A DNA stretch of 64,000 nucleotides from Pseudomonadota bacterium (lineage in GTDB: Bacteria > Pseudomonadota > Gammaproteobacteria > Steroidobacterales > Steroidobacteraceae): contig JAFEDU010000003.1 in assembly GCA_018241425.1 (NCBI GenBank), positions 372,001-436,000 of the forward strand, in the 5' to 3' direction. Below the pieces are notes generated by a model that saw only the letters and a program-made list of their open reading frames with translations, did no database searches and was not told the DNA's origin. The position numbers and the translations under genes are program-made. Positions 8,716 to 17,008 of this stretch are shown here, in pieces; position 1 is the first letter of the stretch; every line of letters starts with the position of its first letter.

Positions 8716-8897
8716 GGTCCGAGCGGGGTCACGCCAGCGTTGGATTTGAGCCACCGCCCCGGGGCCTGCCAGAACAGGCGTGAGGGCGTGAACCCGGCGG
8801 CCGCCCGCCAGTGCTTGCCGAGCACGTCCCCGATGGCTTCAAGCGCCTCGCCGCCCGGGCGCCACAGGCGCTTCAGTCCTTCCGGTGTCTTTCCCAT
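8679..8897 (-). CDS. Possible small protein, unrecognised (72 aa)
   Basis: The 338-base gap 8716-9053 between hemF and the sigma factor holds one minus-strand frame with coding-like, strongly G/C third positions. From the ATG at 8897 it reads 72 aa, basic and rich in Trp ('RLWRPGGEALEAIGDVLG', 'SRLFWQAPGRWLKS'), and its last 37 bases overlap the hemF 3' end. A purine-rich GGGAG lies about 12 bases upstream of the ATG. The frame can be extended to 8987 with worse codon use. I recognise no family. It could be a real small gene convergent with hemF or chance in G+C-rich DNA. The rest of the gap (8898-9053) shows nothing firm beyond the probable control region of the sigma gene. Confidence 0.35.
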   Translation of the reverse strand: MGKTPEGLKRLWRPGGEALEAIGDVLGKHWRAAAGFTPSRLFWQAPGRWLKSNAGVTPLGPHHFTTGGKLIR

Positions 8898-9053
8898 GGC
8901 CGTTCGCTCCCGCGGACCGATTTGAAACGCAAACCCTGCCGGTCCTGATAAGTAAAGAGTGCAGCAGAGCCGCTCCGGTTCCGTCAAAAAGTGTTGCCCG
9001 CCGGCGACGTTGGCTTTAAACCGGAAGGCGGTCCGGGCGCTCTAACCCACCAG

Positions 9054-9608
9054 ATGCAGGCACAGGTCCAGGAAAACCGGGTGGAATGGGAAGGGGCGCT
9101 GGTGCAGCGCGCCGCGGCCGGGGACACCCGGGCGTTCGAGCGGTTGTACCGCGAGCATTCCGGGCGGGTCTATGGGCTATGCCTGCGCATGACCCGGGAT
9201 GCCCAGCTGGCCGAGGACTGTGTGCAGGACACGTTCATCAATGCCTGGAAGGCCCTGTCGAGCTTCGAGACCCGCAGTTCGCTCGGCACCTGGCTGCACC
9301 GGATCGCGGTGAACGTGAGCCTGGCCAAGCGGCGCAAATCCGGGCCCGTGGTGGAACCGGATCCGGAGGGCGAGGACGGCGAGACCGGGAGCTGGACGCT
9401 CGAGACCCCGGTCGAGGTGAAGGAACTGGAAGAAGCCATCGGGGCACTCCCGGATGGCGCCCGCGATGCCCTGGTGCTGCACGCCCTGTACGGGTACTCG
9501 CACGAGGAGGCGGCCCAGATGCTCGGCATCGCCGCCGGGACCTGCAAGGCGCAGCTGCACCGGGCCCGCAAGCTCCTCAAGGAGCGACTGAAGCTGGAGG
9601 TTAACTGA
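9054..9608 (+). CDS. ECF-type RNA polymerase sigma factor
   Basis: Group 4 sigma factor of 184 aa. Region 2 reads 'FERLYREHSGRVYGLCLRM' and continues with 'AEDCVQDTFINAWKAL' for -10 recognition; region 4 reads 'LPDGARDALVLHALYGYSHE' followed by 'EAAQMLGIAAGTCKAQLHRA' and 'RKLLKERL', the helix-turn-helix for -35 recognition. The ATG at 9054 is chosen because it lies just before the conserved start of region 2; an in-frame GTG at 8991 would add an unconserved leader. The gene is followed after one base by a membrane protein that is probably its anti-sigma factor, then by an exported DUF4097 protein, apparently one operon. The stress that activates it is not visible. Confidence 0.93.
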   Translation: MQAQVQENRVEWEGALVQRAAAGDTRAFERLYREHSGRVYGLCLRMTRDAQLAEDCVQDTFINAWKALSSFETRSSLGTWLHRIAVNVSLAKRRKSGPVVEPDPEGEDGETGSWTLETPVEVKELEEAIGALPDGARDALVLHALYGYSHEEAAQMLGIAAGTCKAQLHRARKLLKERLKLEVN

Positions 9609-9609
9609 C

Positions 9610-10200
9610 ATGGCCGCCCCTGAAGACCGCAAAGTGCGATCGCTCGCCGAGCTGCCCCAGGCGGTGGACCTGCCACGCGACCTGTGGCCGCAGCTCCAGG
9701 CGCAGCTGAAGGCCGCCCCGGTAGAGGCGGCGGCCCCCGTGCCCGGAACCCGTGCGCGGGTAGCCCCGCTGCGCTGGCTCGCGGCCGCCGCGACGGTCGC
9801 CGCGCTTGCGGTCGGTGTGTTCATCGGCCGCGGCCTCGGGCCCGTATCCGCTCCCGGTACCCCGGTGGCGCAGACGGGTACGCCGGCTCCGCAGGCCGCG
9901 CCCCTGCGCGACAACGCGGCGCTCGACGCCGCCTTCGTGAGCGACCCGCGCTACGAGCGGCAGCGGGCGGAGCTCGTGCAGTCGCTGCAGGCCCGGCTGA
10001 ACGCCATGCCGGGCCCGGCGCGCGCCAAGGTGATGGCGAGCCTCACGGCCATCGAGACCGCCAAGAAGGATCTGGAGAACGCGCTCGGCAAGGATCCGAG
10101 CAACGCGCTCCTGCAGGAACTGCTCATCAACACCTACCAGGATGAAATGCGCGCCCTGACGGACGTGCACGAGGCCGGCGAGTCCGGCAAGGGGATCTGA
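9610..10200 (+). CDS. Probable membrane-anchored anti-sigma factor
   Basis: Protein of 196 aa with a short charged N-terminal cytoplasmic part, one membrane helix at about residues 55-75 ('WLAAAATVAALAVGVFIG') and a periplasmic domain of alpha-helical character. It begins one base after the ECF sigma stop, the classical position and topology of an anti-sigma factor. It lacks the zinc-binding HxxxCxxC motif of ZAS-domain anti-sigmas, so the assignment rests on context and topology rather than on a domain match. The periplasmic part 'RYERQRAELVQSLQARLNAM' and following residues look like a coiled coil and might be the sensing part. Confidence 0.6.
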   Translation: MAAPEDRKVRSLAELPQAVDLPRDLWPQLQAQLKAAPVEAAAPVPGTRARVAPLRWLAAAATVAALAVGVFIGRGLGPVSAPGTPVAQTGTPAPQAAPLRDNAALDAAFVSDPRYERQRAELVQSLQARLNAMPGPARAKVMASLTAIETAKKDLENALGKDPSNALLQELLINTYQDEMRALTDVHEAGESGKGI

Positions 10201-10202
10201 CG

Positions 10203-11090
10203 ATGCGTAACTACGTGAAATTCTCGGCGGCGGCGCTCGCGCTGGCAGCAGCCACGCTGAGCTACGCCGACACCAACTTCGAGAAGGCCGTTCCCGCCGA
10301 CGAGCGTGGCGTGGTGGAGATCTCCAATACCTCGGGCGCCGTGGACGTGAGCGGCTGGGACCGCCACGAGGTGGCCATCAAGGCCGAACTCGGCTCCGGG
10401 GTCGACCACGTTGAGGTGACCAGCGAACCCGGGCGCACGCTCATCAAGGTGGTGCTGCCGGGCCACTCCTGGCACGGCGGGGATGCCCAGCTGCACGTGC
10501 GCGTCCCGAAGGACAGCGAGCTGCGCGTCTCGACGGTGAGCGCGGACGCCAACATCGCCGGTGTGAACGGCGTGCAGCGCATCAACGCGGTCAGCGGTGA
10601 CGTCACGACCGAGATCGCCGGGGCCAACCTCGAGCTCAAGACCGTTAGTGGCGACGTGAAGGTCAAGGGGCACGGGCAGCCGGCGCAGCTGCGCGTCACG
10701 AGTGTCAGCGGGGATGTGCACCTGGAGCACGGCGCGGGGGACCTCGAGACGAGCTCGGTGAGCGGCACGCTGGTGATCAGCCTGGACAGCGCCCGCTCGG
10801 TGCAGGCCCGCACCACCTCGGGTGACATGCACTTCGATGCCCGCCTGGCCAAGGGGGCCTCCTTCGAGGCGACCACGGTGAGCGGCGACCTCAACGTACG
10901 GGCGAGCGCCGACGGCGGCTATGCCTACGAGGTGTCCACGTTCTCCGGCGACATCAGCGACTGCTTCGACAGCGCCCATTCGCAGAAGGGCATCACCGGG
11001 CGCTCGCTCTCCGGGGCGCGCGGCGACGGCGCCGGCCACATGCGGCTCAAGACCATGAGCGGGGACGTGCAGCTCTGCGACCGCACCTGA
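10203..11090 (+). CDS. Exported DUF4097-family beta-repeat protein
   Basis: Secreted or periplasmic protein of 295 aa with a Sec signal peptide ('FSAAALALAAATLSYA', residues 6-21). The mature part is built from about nine repeats of roughly 20 residues around the core 'VSGDV' (VSADAN, VSGDVT, VSGDVK, VSGDVH, VSGTLV, TSGDMH, VSGDLN, FSGDIS, MSGDVQ), the pattern of DUF4097 putative-adhesin beta-solenoids. It starts two bases after the probable anti-sigma gene, so all three genes are likely co-expressed, and it ends just before a strong terminator. Two cysteines near the C terminus ('ISDCF', 'VQLCDRT') could form a disulfide. The function is unknown; proteins of this family often accompany envelope-stress sigma factors. 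Confidence 0.8.
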   Translation: MRNYVKFSAAALALAAATLSYADTNFEKAVPADERGVVEISNTSGAVDVSGWDRHEVAIKAELGSGVDHVEVTSEPGRTLIKVVLPGHSWHGGDAQLHVRVPKDSELRVSTVSADANIAGVNGVQRINAVSGDVTTEIAGANLELKTVSGDVKVKGHGQPAQLRVTSVSGDVHLEHGAGDLETSSVSGTLVISLDSARSVQARTTSGDMHFDARLAKGASFEATTVSGDLNVRASADGGYAYEVSTFSGDISDCFDSAHSQKGITGRSLSGARGDGAGHMRLKTMSGDVQLCDRT

Positions 11091-11112
11091 TTATTCGACC
11101 GAAAGCCATGTT

Positions 11113-11142
11113 GCGCACCGCCCAGGCGGTGCGCCTTTTTTT
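11113..11142 (+). terminator. Rho-independent terminator
   Basis: Perfect 10-bp inverted repeat GCGCACCGCC / GGCGGTGCGC with a two-base centre, followed by C and seven T. It lies 23 bases downstream of the DUF4097 gene and closes the sigma/anti-sigma/DUF4097 operon, separating it from mutY. Confidence 0.9.
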
Positions 11143-11174
11143 CCGGGAAGGCTCACCGCGCTAAGATCCGCGGG

Positions 11175-12251
11175 GTGAGTTCCCGTCCCCCGATCGCCCC
11201 CGCACTGCTCAGTTGGCACGCACACGCCGGCCGCCACGACCTGCCGTGGCAGCAGGACCCGACGGCCTATCGCGTATGGGTGTCGGAGATCATGCTGCAA
11301 CAGACGCAGGTGACCACCGTCATCCCGTATTACCTGCGATTCATGGCGCGCTTCCCGGACGTGGGCACCCTCGCCGCTGCCCCGGTCGACGAGGTGCTGC
11401 ACCTGTGGTCGGGCCTCGGCTATTACGCACGGGCCCGCAACCTGCACCGCGCGGCCGTAAGGATCCGCGACGACTACGGCGGTGCCTTCCCGCAGGACTT
11501 CGAGCAGGTGGCGGCCCTGCCGGGAATCGGCCGCTCGACTGCGGGTGCGATCCTGGCGCTCGCGTGCCAGCAGCGTTACCCGATCCTGGACGGCAATGCG
11601 CGCCGCGTGCTGGCGCGCTATTTCGGCGTGGAGGGCGGTCCCGCCGATGCCGCCGCCCTCAAGGCGCTGTGGGCCCACGCCGAGGAGCAGACCCCCGCCG
11701 CCGGCGTGGCGCGCTACACGCAGGCGATCATGGACCTCGGGGCCACGGTATGCGTGCGGCGGCGGCCGCTATGCTCCGAGTGTCCGCTCGCGGCGCACTG
11801 CAGTGCCTGCGCCAGCGGCCGGCAGCACGAGATCCCGGCGCCGCGGCGCGCCGCGGCGCGGCGCCGGCGCGAGGTGTACATGGTGGTGGCGCTCAAGGGC
11901 AGTGGGGAAGTGCTGCTCGAGCGACGCCCGGAGAGCGGCGTGTGGGGAGGCCTGTGGTGCCTGCCCCAGTTCGAGACTCAAACCGCAGCCGCAGACTTCA
12001 TCGAGGAGAGCCTGGTCCCGCGCGAGGCGCCGCAGCCCCTGACACCGGTCGAGCACGGGTTCACGCACTTCGACCTGTCGATCACCCCGCTCCTGGTGCA
12101 TTGCGGGGGCGAGGCAGCGGGGGTCGGGGAGGGCGAGGCGCTCTGGTATAACATCCGCACGCCTGCCCGTGTCGGTCTCCCGGCGCCGATCACGACGCTG
12201 CTCGCGGGACTGGCCCGGGATACTCTCTTCAGCAGGACCGTCGAGGACTAA
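11175..12251 (+). CDS. mutY: A/G-specific adenine glycosylase
   Basis: Removes adenine mispaired with 8-oxoguanine in DNA. The protein is 358 aa from the GTG at 11175. The catalytic Glu38 lies in '[13 protein letters not shown]', the helix-hairpin-helix in '[14 protein letters not shown]', and the catalytic Asp139 in 'PILDGN'. The [4Fe-4S] ligands are Cys193, Cys200, Cys203 and Cys209 with the expected 6-2-5 spacing. The C-terminal third is the NUDIX-like domain that recognises 8-oxoguanine. yggX follows after eight bases, the same pairing as in E. coli. Confidence 0.96.
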   Translation: MSSRPPIAPALLSWHAHAGRHDLPWQQDPTAYRVWVSEIMLQQTQVTTVIPYYLRFMARFPDVGTLAAAPVDEVLHLWSGLGYYARARNLHRAAVRIRDDYGGAFPQDFEQVAALPGIGRSTAGAILALACQQRYPILDGNARRVLARYFGVEGGPADAAALKALWAHAEEQTPAAGVARYTQAIMDLGATVCVRRRPLCSECPLAAHCSACASGRQHEIPAPRRAAARRRREVYMVVALKGSGEVLLERRPESGVWGGLWCLPQFETQTAAADFIEESLVPREAPQPLTPVEHGFTHFDLSITPLLVHCGGEAAGVGEGEALWYNIRTPARVGLPAPITTLLAGLARDTLFSRTVED

Positions 12252-12259
12252 AAGACCCC

Positions 12260-12532
12260 ATGGCACGCGAAGTTCAGTGTGTGGTGCTCAAGCGGACCGC
12301 CCCGGGTCTCGACCGGGTGCCCTATCCGGGTGAGCTCGGCAAGCGGATCTACGAGCAGGTTTCCAAGGAGGCCTGGGCTCGCTGGCTGAGCCACCAGACC
12401 ATGCTCATGAACGAGTACCGGCTGACGCCGATCGAGCCGAAGGCGCGCAAGTTCCTCGAGACCGAGATGGAGAAGTTCCTGTTCGGGGGTGGCTCGCAGG
12501 CACCCGAGGGCTACAAGCCCCCGGCCCCCTGA
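12260..12532 (+). CDS. yggX: Probable Fe(2+)-trafficking protein YggX
   Basis: Small cytoplasmic protein of 90 aa linked to iron handling and protection of iron-sulfur clusters against oxidants. It has the family's single cysteine near the N terminus ('VQCVVLKR', Cys7), '[18 protein letters not shown]' and '[11 protein letters not shown]'. It lies directly behind mutY, whose product carries an iron-sulfur cluster, and is probably in the same transcript. It ends 22 bases from the convergent response regulator gene. Confidence 0.95.
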   Translation: MAREVQCVVLKRTAPGLDRVPYPGELGKRIYEQVSKEAWARWLSHQTMLMNEYRLTPIEPKARKFLETEMEKFLFGGGSQAPEGYKPPAP

Positions 12533-12554
12533 GGTTTCGCCCGGCGGCCCGGAT

Positions 12555-13190
12555 CTAGAGGTGGATGAGGCCGCGCTTGTGGGCCACGGCCACCGCTTCC
12601 GTGCGGCTGATGGCATCGAGCTTGGTGAGGATCGCCTTGACGTGGGTCTTGGCGGTGCCCTCCGTGATCGACAGCCGGCGTGCGATGTCCTTGTTGCTGC
12701 GACCCTGCGCCACCAGCTGCAGCACGTCGAGTTCGCGCTGCGTTAGGCTGGGCTTGGCCATGCGCTGCAGGGCCTTCGCGGCCACCGTGGTAGACGTGTA
12801 CGGCCGGTCCTCACTGACCGCACGGATCGCCGACAGGATTTCCTGGCGCGGTGCGTCCTTGAGCAGGTAACCCTTCGCACCCTGCGACAGGCACTGGAAG
12901 ATGTCCTCGTCCCCATCGTAGGTGGTCATGACGAGGATGCAGGCCTTGGGGTAGAGCTCGAGCACGCGCTGCACCACCGCCACGCCGTCCCGCTTGGGCA
13001 TGCGCAGGTCGAGCACCATGACGTCCGGGCGATGCTGCTCGTAGAGCGCGATGGCCTCATCGCCGTCGCCCGCCTCACCCACGACCTCCATGTCGGCCTG
13101 CTGGTTCACCATCGCGGCGAGTCCGTCGCGGACCACCGGGTGGTCGTCGGCGAGCACGACGCGGATCTTGTTCTTCATGACGGCAGCCAT
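12555..13190 (-). CDS. NarL/LuxR-family response regulator
   Basis: Response regulator of 211 aa. The receiver domain has the acidic pair in 'VVLADDHPVVRDGL', phosphoacceptor Asp61 in 'VMVLDLRMPKRDG' and a conserved Lys in 'YLLKDAP'. The C-terminal GerE helix-turn-helix reads 'LTQRELDVLQLVAQGRSNKD' and then 'IARRLSITEGTAKTH'. The start chosen (ATG 13190) lies three bases after the kinase stop; an ATG at 13178 is also possible. It is the output partner of the kinase gene just upstream on the same strand. Confidence 0.94.
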   Translation of the reverse strand: MAAVMKNKIRVVLADDHPVVRDGLAAMVNQQADMEVVGEAGDGDEAIALYEQHRPDVMVLDLRMPKRDGVAVVQRVLELYPKACILVMTTYDGDEDIFQCLSQGAKGYLLKDAPRQEILSAIRAVSEDRPYTSTTVAAKALQRMAKPSLTQRELDVLQLVAQGRSNKDIARRLSITEGTAKTHVKAILTKLDAISRTEAVAVAHKRGLIHL

Positions 13191-13192
13191 CG

Positions 13193-14983
13193 TCAGGCCA
13201 CCCGCTTCATCATGCGCACGCTGATGCGCGTGCCGATCCGCGGCTCGCTCTCGATCTGCCACTCCCCGCCGATCGCCCCCGCACGCTGGCGCATGCTCGA
13301 GAGCCCGAAGCCCTCGCGCGCCGACAGCTCCGGTCCCTGCGACATGCCGATGCCGTCGTCGGCGACCGAGAGCGTGAAGTGCTGGTCCTCCTCGCTCATC
13401 GTGATGCGCACGATGTGCGGGCGGGCGTGGCGCACCGCGTTGCTCACCGCCTCCTGGGCGATGCGCAGCAGCTCGTGCTCGTGCTCGGGCTTGAGTCCGG
13501 TGATGATGCCCGCGCCGTCGAAGGTGCAGGTGACGCCGCCCGGCACCGTGGAACGGTCGGCGAGCTGGCGCAGTGCGATCGCAAGTCCGGCGCGGCGCGT
13601 CTGGTCCAGGCGTAGTGCCATGACCGAGCGGCGGGCCTCGGCGAGGCCGTCGCGGGCCAGTTCGCGCACGCGCGACAACGTGAGCGCGAGCTCAGAGCCG
13701 CGCTTCTTGCAGGACGGGAACTCTTCCACCGCTCCCAGCTGCAGGAGGATGCCGGTGAAGGCCTGCGCCAGGCCGTCGTGGATCTCCTGGCCGATGCGCG
13801 TGCGCTCCATGAGCACCGCGGTCTCCTTGGCGGAGTAGGCGAGCCGGGTGAGCTGCACCGCGAGCGTGGCCTGCTGCACGAGGGCCACCAGAAGCTCGCT
13901 GCGCAGCACGTCCTCGGCATTGCGCTTGAAGGTGAGGGCGAAGAAGCCGACGCTGCGGCCGCCGAACACCAGGGGGTAGACGACCGTGCCCTGGGCGCCC
14001 TGGGTGCGGTGGAAGGCGAGGACACCCGGCCAGATCTCCCGGGTCTGGCGCGCGACGTTCAGGTAGATCGGCTCGCGCAGGTCGCCGAAGCGCTGCGTGA
14101 ACTCCGAGCCCGACACCGGCACGCTGACTGCGTAGGGCGGCTGTCCTACCTGGTCATCGCGCACGTGCGCGACGATGCGCCATTCCTGCAGCGAGTCCTT
14201 GAGCACGATGACCACGCCTGAGGCGGCGTCGAACTGGCGCGTCGCCTCGAGCAGCATGTGACCCATGAGGCTGTGCAGGTCGGTCTCGCCGGCCAGCCGC
14301 TCGAGGTTGCCGCGGATGACGGCGTTCGCCTTGGCAAGCTCCGCCACCTGTTCCTCGGCGGCGTGCTCGCGTTCGCGGCGCACGTCATCGACCAGGCGCT
14401 CGCGGTGCAGGGCGGCGCCGATGACGCCGGCCGCCGTCTCGAGCGCCGCGAGCTCGGCCGAATCGATGGCGCGGTGCTGGCGGGTGTTGTCGAAGCCGAC
14501 GATCCCGATGAACTCACCGGCGACGAAGATCGGCACCATGGCCTTGCTCTGCGTGCCGACGCCCTCGATGCCGCAGACCGCGCCGTCGGTCTTGCTGAAG
14601 CATACGCTGCGTCCGGCGCGCAGCTCTGCGCACACGAAGGCAAAGCGGCGCTCGTCGCAGGGATTCACCACGACCTCGCGCGCGTGCGGGGCGACGCCAT
14701 CGGCGGTCCACTCGCTCACCACGGCAAGCAGGTTCTCGCCGTTGGCCCCGACGCGGGTCTCGAGCAGGCTCACCCGGTCCACCTGCGCGGCCTCGCCGAT
14801 CAGTCCCAGCACGGAGGGGATCGCGCCGCGCACGTCGGGGGCCTGCAGCAGAAGGCGGCTGGCGCGGGCCGTGGCCGTCAGCAGCCGCTCGCGTGCCTGC
14901 AGGGACTCGTTGGCCCGGGTCAGGCTCTCCGCGCAGGGCGCGGGCTTGGCTTCGAGGGGCAGGGGGGCCAGGCTGGCATTCAT
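13193..14983 (-). CDS. GAF-domain sensor histidine kinase (NarX/DesK type)
   Basis: Cytoplasmic kinase of 596 aa without membrane helices. Two GAF-like domains lie at about residues 37-195 and 225-385, separated by a helical linker. The HisKA_3 motif reads 'RIGQEIHDGLAQAFTGILLQ' with the phosphoacceptor His402, and the C-terminal ATPase shows 'EAVSNAVRHARP' and 'VADDGIGM'. The first GAF region carries several cysteines (in 'NPCDERRFAFVCAE', 'SVCFSK', 'AVCGIEG') which could bind a cofactor or sense redox state, but this is inference. It forms an operon with the following regulator. The neighbourhood does not tell the target genes. Confidence 0.92.
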   Translation of the reverse strand: MNASLAPLPLEAKPAPCAESLTRANESLQARERLLTATARASRLLLQAPDVRGAIPSVLGLIGEAAQVDRVSLLETRVGANGENLLAVVSEWTADGVAPHAREVVVNPCDERRFAFVCAELRAGRSVCFSKTDGAVCGIEGVGTQSKAMVPIFVAGEFIGIVGFDNTRQHRAIDSAELAALETAAGVIGAALHRERLVDDVRREREHAAEEQVAELAKANAVIRGNLERLAGETDLHSLMGHMLLEATRQFDAASGVVIVLKDSLQEWRIVAHVRDDQVGQPPYAVSVPVSGSEFTQRFGDLREPIYLNVARQTREIWPGVLAFHRTQGAQGTVVYPLVFGGRSVGFFALTFKRNAEDVLRSELLVALVQQATLAVQLTRLAYSAKETAVLMERTRIGQEIHDGLAQAFTGILLQLGAVEEFPSCKKRGSELALTLSRVRELARDGLAEARRSVMALRLDQTRRAGLAIALRQLADRSTVPGGVTCTFDGAGIITGLKPEHEHELLRIAQEAVSNAVRHARPHIVRITMSEEDQHFTLSVADDGIGMSQGPELSAREGFGLSSMRQRAGAIGGEWQIESEPRIGTRISVRMMKRVA

Positions 14984-15182
14984 AAGTGACCGTACTCGCG
15001 GGGATTTTGGTTACCCGAAAGCCCAAGTTTACCCCGGCGGCGGGAACATCTCGGGGCGCCCCGGGCGCCCTCTATCTAAAGAGTGTCCGGGGGTCTCCCC
15101 GTTGGCGTGGAGGCTGCCGGGCGCGATTGAACCTAGGTTGCGGCTGCTGCCCAAGGAATCAAGAGCTTAGGCGCGCCATTGC

Positions 15183-15211
15183 TTGACGGCCCGGGTGCAG
15201 GCCGGTCTAAT
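15183..15211 (+). promoter_or_regulatory. Sigma-70 promoter of tRNA-Phe
   Basis: TTGACG (15183-15188), 17-base spacer and TCTAAT (15206-15211), with a G+C-rich discriminator before the tRNA gene about 18 bases further on. This is the usual layout of a stringently controlled stable-RNA promoter. Confidence 0.7.
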
Positions 15212-15229
15212 ACGCGCCCTCCCTCCGGC

Positions 15230-15305
15230 GGCCAGGTAGCTCAGTTGGTAGAGCAGCGGATTGAAAATCCGCGTGTCGGTGGTTCGATTCCGCCCCTGGC
15301 CACCA
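15230..15305 (+). tRNA. tRNA-Phe (GAA)
   Basis: 76-nt tRNA with a complete cloverleaf: acceptor arm GGCCAGG paired with CCTGGCC, D-loop 'AGCTCAGTTGGTAGAGC', anticodon loop TTGAAAA with anticodon GAA for phenylalanine, T-loop TTCGATT, and an encoded CCA end. It is preceded by its own promoter and followed directly by a change to AT-richer DNA, which suggests that the gene served as an integration site. Confidence 0.97.
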
Positions 15306-15312
15306 TTCAGAT

Positions 15313-15328
15313 CAGTAACTTATTACTG
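15313..15328. repeat. Small inverted repeat behind tRNA-Phe
   Basis: CAGTAA-CTTA-TTACTG, a 6-bp perfect stem with a 4-base loop, starting eight bases after the tRNA CCA end. It has no T-run and is a weak hairpin. It could be part of the tRNA 3' processing region, a terminator remnant or an island border feature. Confidence 0.4.
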
Positions 15329-15412
15329 GCGTCCTTCGCTCCTTGAGAGGGCGGTTTCCATTGGGTTTCCACGCGGTGGCCAGGTGCTGCACCTTGGACT
15401 ACATTTGGGCGT

Positions 15413-15979
15413 GTGACAAAGCGTTCCGAAGCGGGCGATTACGTGAGGCTGCTACAGAATCCTTACGCGTCGCTCCAGGTGGGCGATTCTCCTGGAGACG
15501 ATGCCCCCGTCGCCGCTTGTTCGGAACCCGCCAACGTGAAGGCGGTCGTTGCGAGCACGAGCAGTCAGCGCGACCTGTTTGCGGTAAGCAGCGCAACCCC
15601 GGCCAGACTCGCTGCTATCTCTTCGGGGAATCCGTATGCGCGCTTGGCGAACGAAGAGGATGTCGCGCCAAGCGCTGTAACAGCGAGCCGGCACGAGAAG
15701 GGTATTTCCAAAGCGGCGTTTGAGGCGGGCTGTCGCTCGATTTTCCGAGGGTACAGCCCCGCCGCCGAGCAGGGTGCCCTTCGCCAGGAGCATCGCGATT
15801 TCATCACTCGCAACAGCGACCGTGCTGCAACGATGCGCCTTAAGATCCTCCAGATCCTTCGCCGCTACGATCTGACCGACCTTGGTGCAATCCAACCGCA
15901 GTTCAATAGAGAGCACAGTCGGCTTACAGCGAAAAAGCTGCTTGAGATCGAGCAAAGCGTTGTCAAGGACGACCAGTAG
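15413..15979 (+). CDS. Unrecognised 188-aa protein, first gene of the island
   Basis: I recognise no family. The GTG at 15413 gives 188 aa. The N-terminal half is low in order-promoting residues and holds two copies of a short motif, NPYASL (residues 16-21) and NPYARL (73-78). The C-terminal 90 residues are charged and look helical ('HEKGISKAAFEAGCRSIF', 'RLTAKKLLEIEQSVVKDD'). Its 3' end overlaps the probable start of the following peptidase gene by about 20 bases, so the two are probably translationally coupled. ImmA/IrrE peptidases are usually paired with a regulator they cleave or an antitoxin partner, so this protein might be such a partner, although no helix-turn-helix is evident. Codon use is less G/C-rich than in the flanking chromosome. 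Confidence 0.7.
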   Translation: MTKRSEAGDYVRLLQNPYASLQVGDSPGDDAPVAACSEPANVKAVVASTSSQRDLFAVSSATPARLAAISSGNPYARLANEEDVAPSAVTASRHEKGISKAAFEAGCRSIFRGYSPAAEQGALRQEHRDFITRNSDRAATMRLKILQILRRYDLTDLGAIQPQFNREHSRLTAKKLLEIEQSVVKDDQ

Positions 15980-16937
15980 AGGATCTTCTTCTTACACGCT
16001 GCCTGGCGCGGACGTTGCCGCCTTCCGTCAAGCGTGTACTCGAATCGCGAGCGAGGTCGCAGATGCTCGTGGATTCGTCGCGGTTCGCAACTTATTGGAG
16101 CGATTTCACGCCCAGATAGTGGTGCGTCCTCTGTTGGTCGAGGGCATGCTCGCAACTCAAGCCGGAATACAAAGCAAGTGGCTTGTCCTGGTCGATAGCG
16201 AGCTTTATCAGGTTACAAAAGCGGATGTCGAGCGAGAAAGTCCGAACCGGCCTTTGTCTTCGCGCCTTCGCTTCACGGTGGCCCATGAGCTCGTTCACTC
16301 ACTGGCGTTTCGGCCTTCTGAGTTTGGCATTCGGCTGAGCATTCCAATCAATACCGAATCTTCTCGGGCGTCTTTTGTTGATGCCATGGAGGGTATAACT
16401 GACTCGTTGACGCCACTGCTGTTGCTTCCAGAGTCGGCGCTTACTGACTTCTTTACGCCCAGCATCGCTCGGACCTCGGCGTCAGATTTAGCTGAACTGA
16501 AAGCCAGATCGGGTGTTTCTCGAAGGACGCTTATTGGACGATTGCGCGCCCTCTCGCAGCCTGACGCCGACCGGGTTAGCCGCTACTCGCTTCAAGACTT
16601 GGCAATTCTTATTGGCGAGTGGACTGGAAAGCAGGCGGTGCTACGAACCTCACCGGTTTTTGCCCGGTTCGCACGAAATGTGTTCCCGGAGTTCCTTCTT
16701 CGGCTGACCAATCAAGATCGTATGCCGGCATCGTTGGCGTTTCCGGACATGTCCTTTGGGCCGTGTGGTGGGATTGGGAACGATATCGAGACAGTAGTGC
16801 TAGGAGGGACCCCTAACGTTCCTGATGCAGAAGAGATGCGTCTACATTGCAGTTACGAGGAAGTCGAAAAGACTCCAGGATCAGAATTCTTCATTGTTGT
16901 CCGCCGCTTCCCGATTGCGCAGCCGGTTAGGCCATGA
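15960..16937 (+). CDS. ImmA/IrrE-family zinc metallopeptidase
   Basis: Zinc peptidase of about 325 aa. The catalytic HExxH is seen in 'RFTVAHELVHSLAF' (His109, Glu110, His113 from the start used here), and the downstream 'MEGITDSLTPLLLLPESAL' corresponds to the usual E-x-x-A-x-x-F-A-x-x-LL-x-P segment, giving the third zinc ligand. 'KARSGVSRRTLIGRLRAL' matches the helix that follows in IrrE-type proteins. A TTG at 15960 is proposed as the start because it overlaps the previous gene by only 20 bases; the frame is open back to a TTG at 15882. Known family members cleave repressors to trigger mobile-element transfer or DNA-damage responses, so a switch role is plausible. The long C-terminal region (about 150 aa) after the peptidase is unassigned. 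Confidence 0.82.
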   Translation: MSRTTSRGSSSYTLPGADVAAFRQACTRIASEVADARGFVAVRNLLERFHAQIVVRPLLVEGMLATQAGIQSKWLVLVDSELYQVTKADVERESPNRPLSSRLRFTVAHELVHSLAFRPSEFGIRLSIPINTESSRASFVDAMEGITDSLTPLLLLPESALTDFFTPSIARTSASDLAELKARSGVSRRTLIGRLRALSQPDADRVSRYSLQDLAILIGEWTGKQAVLRTSPVFARFARNVFPEFLLRLTNQDRMPASLAFPDMSFGPCGGIGNDIETVVLGGTPNVPDAEEMRLHCSYEEVEKTPGSEFFIVVRRFPIAQPVRP

Positions 16938-17008
16938 GGGCACCGCGCTAGTAGCTGAGTCGTTTTTTGCCGGCTCGCTTGTAACTTCATGCTGAGGCAT
17001 TCACCCCT

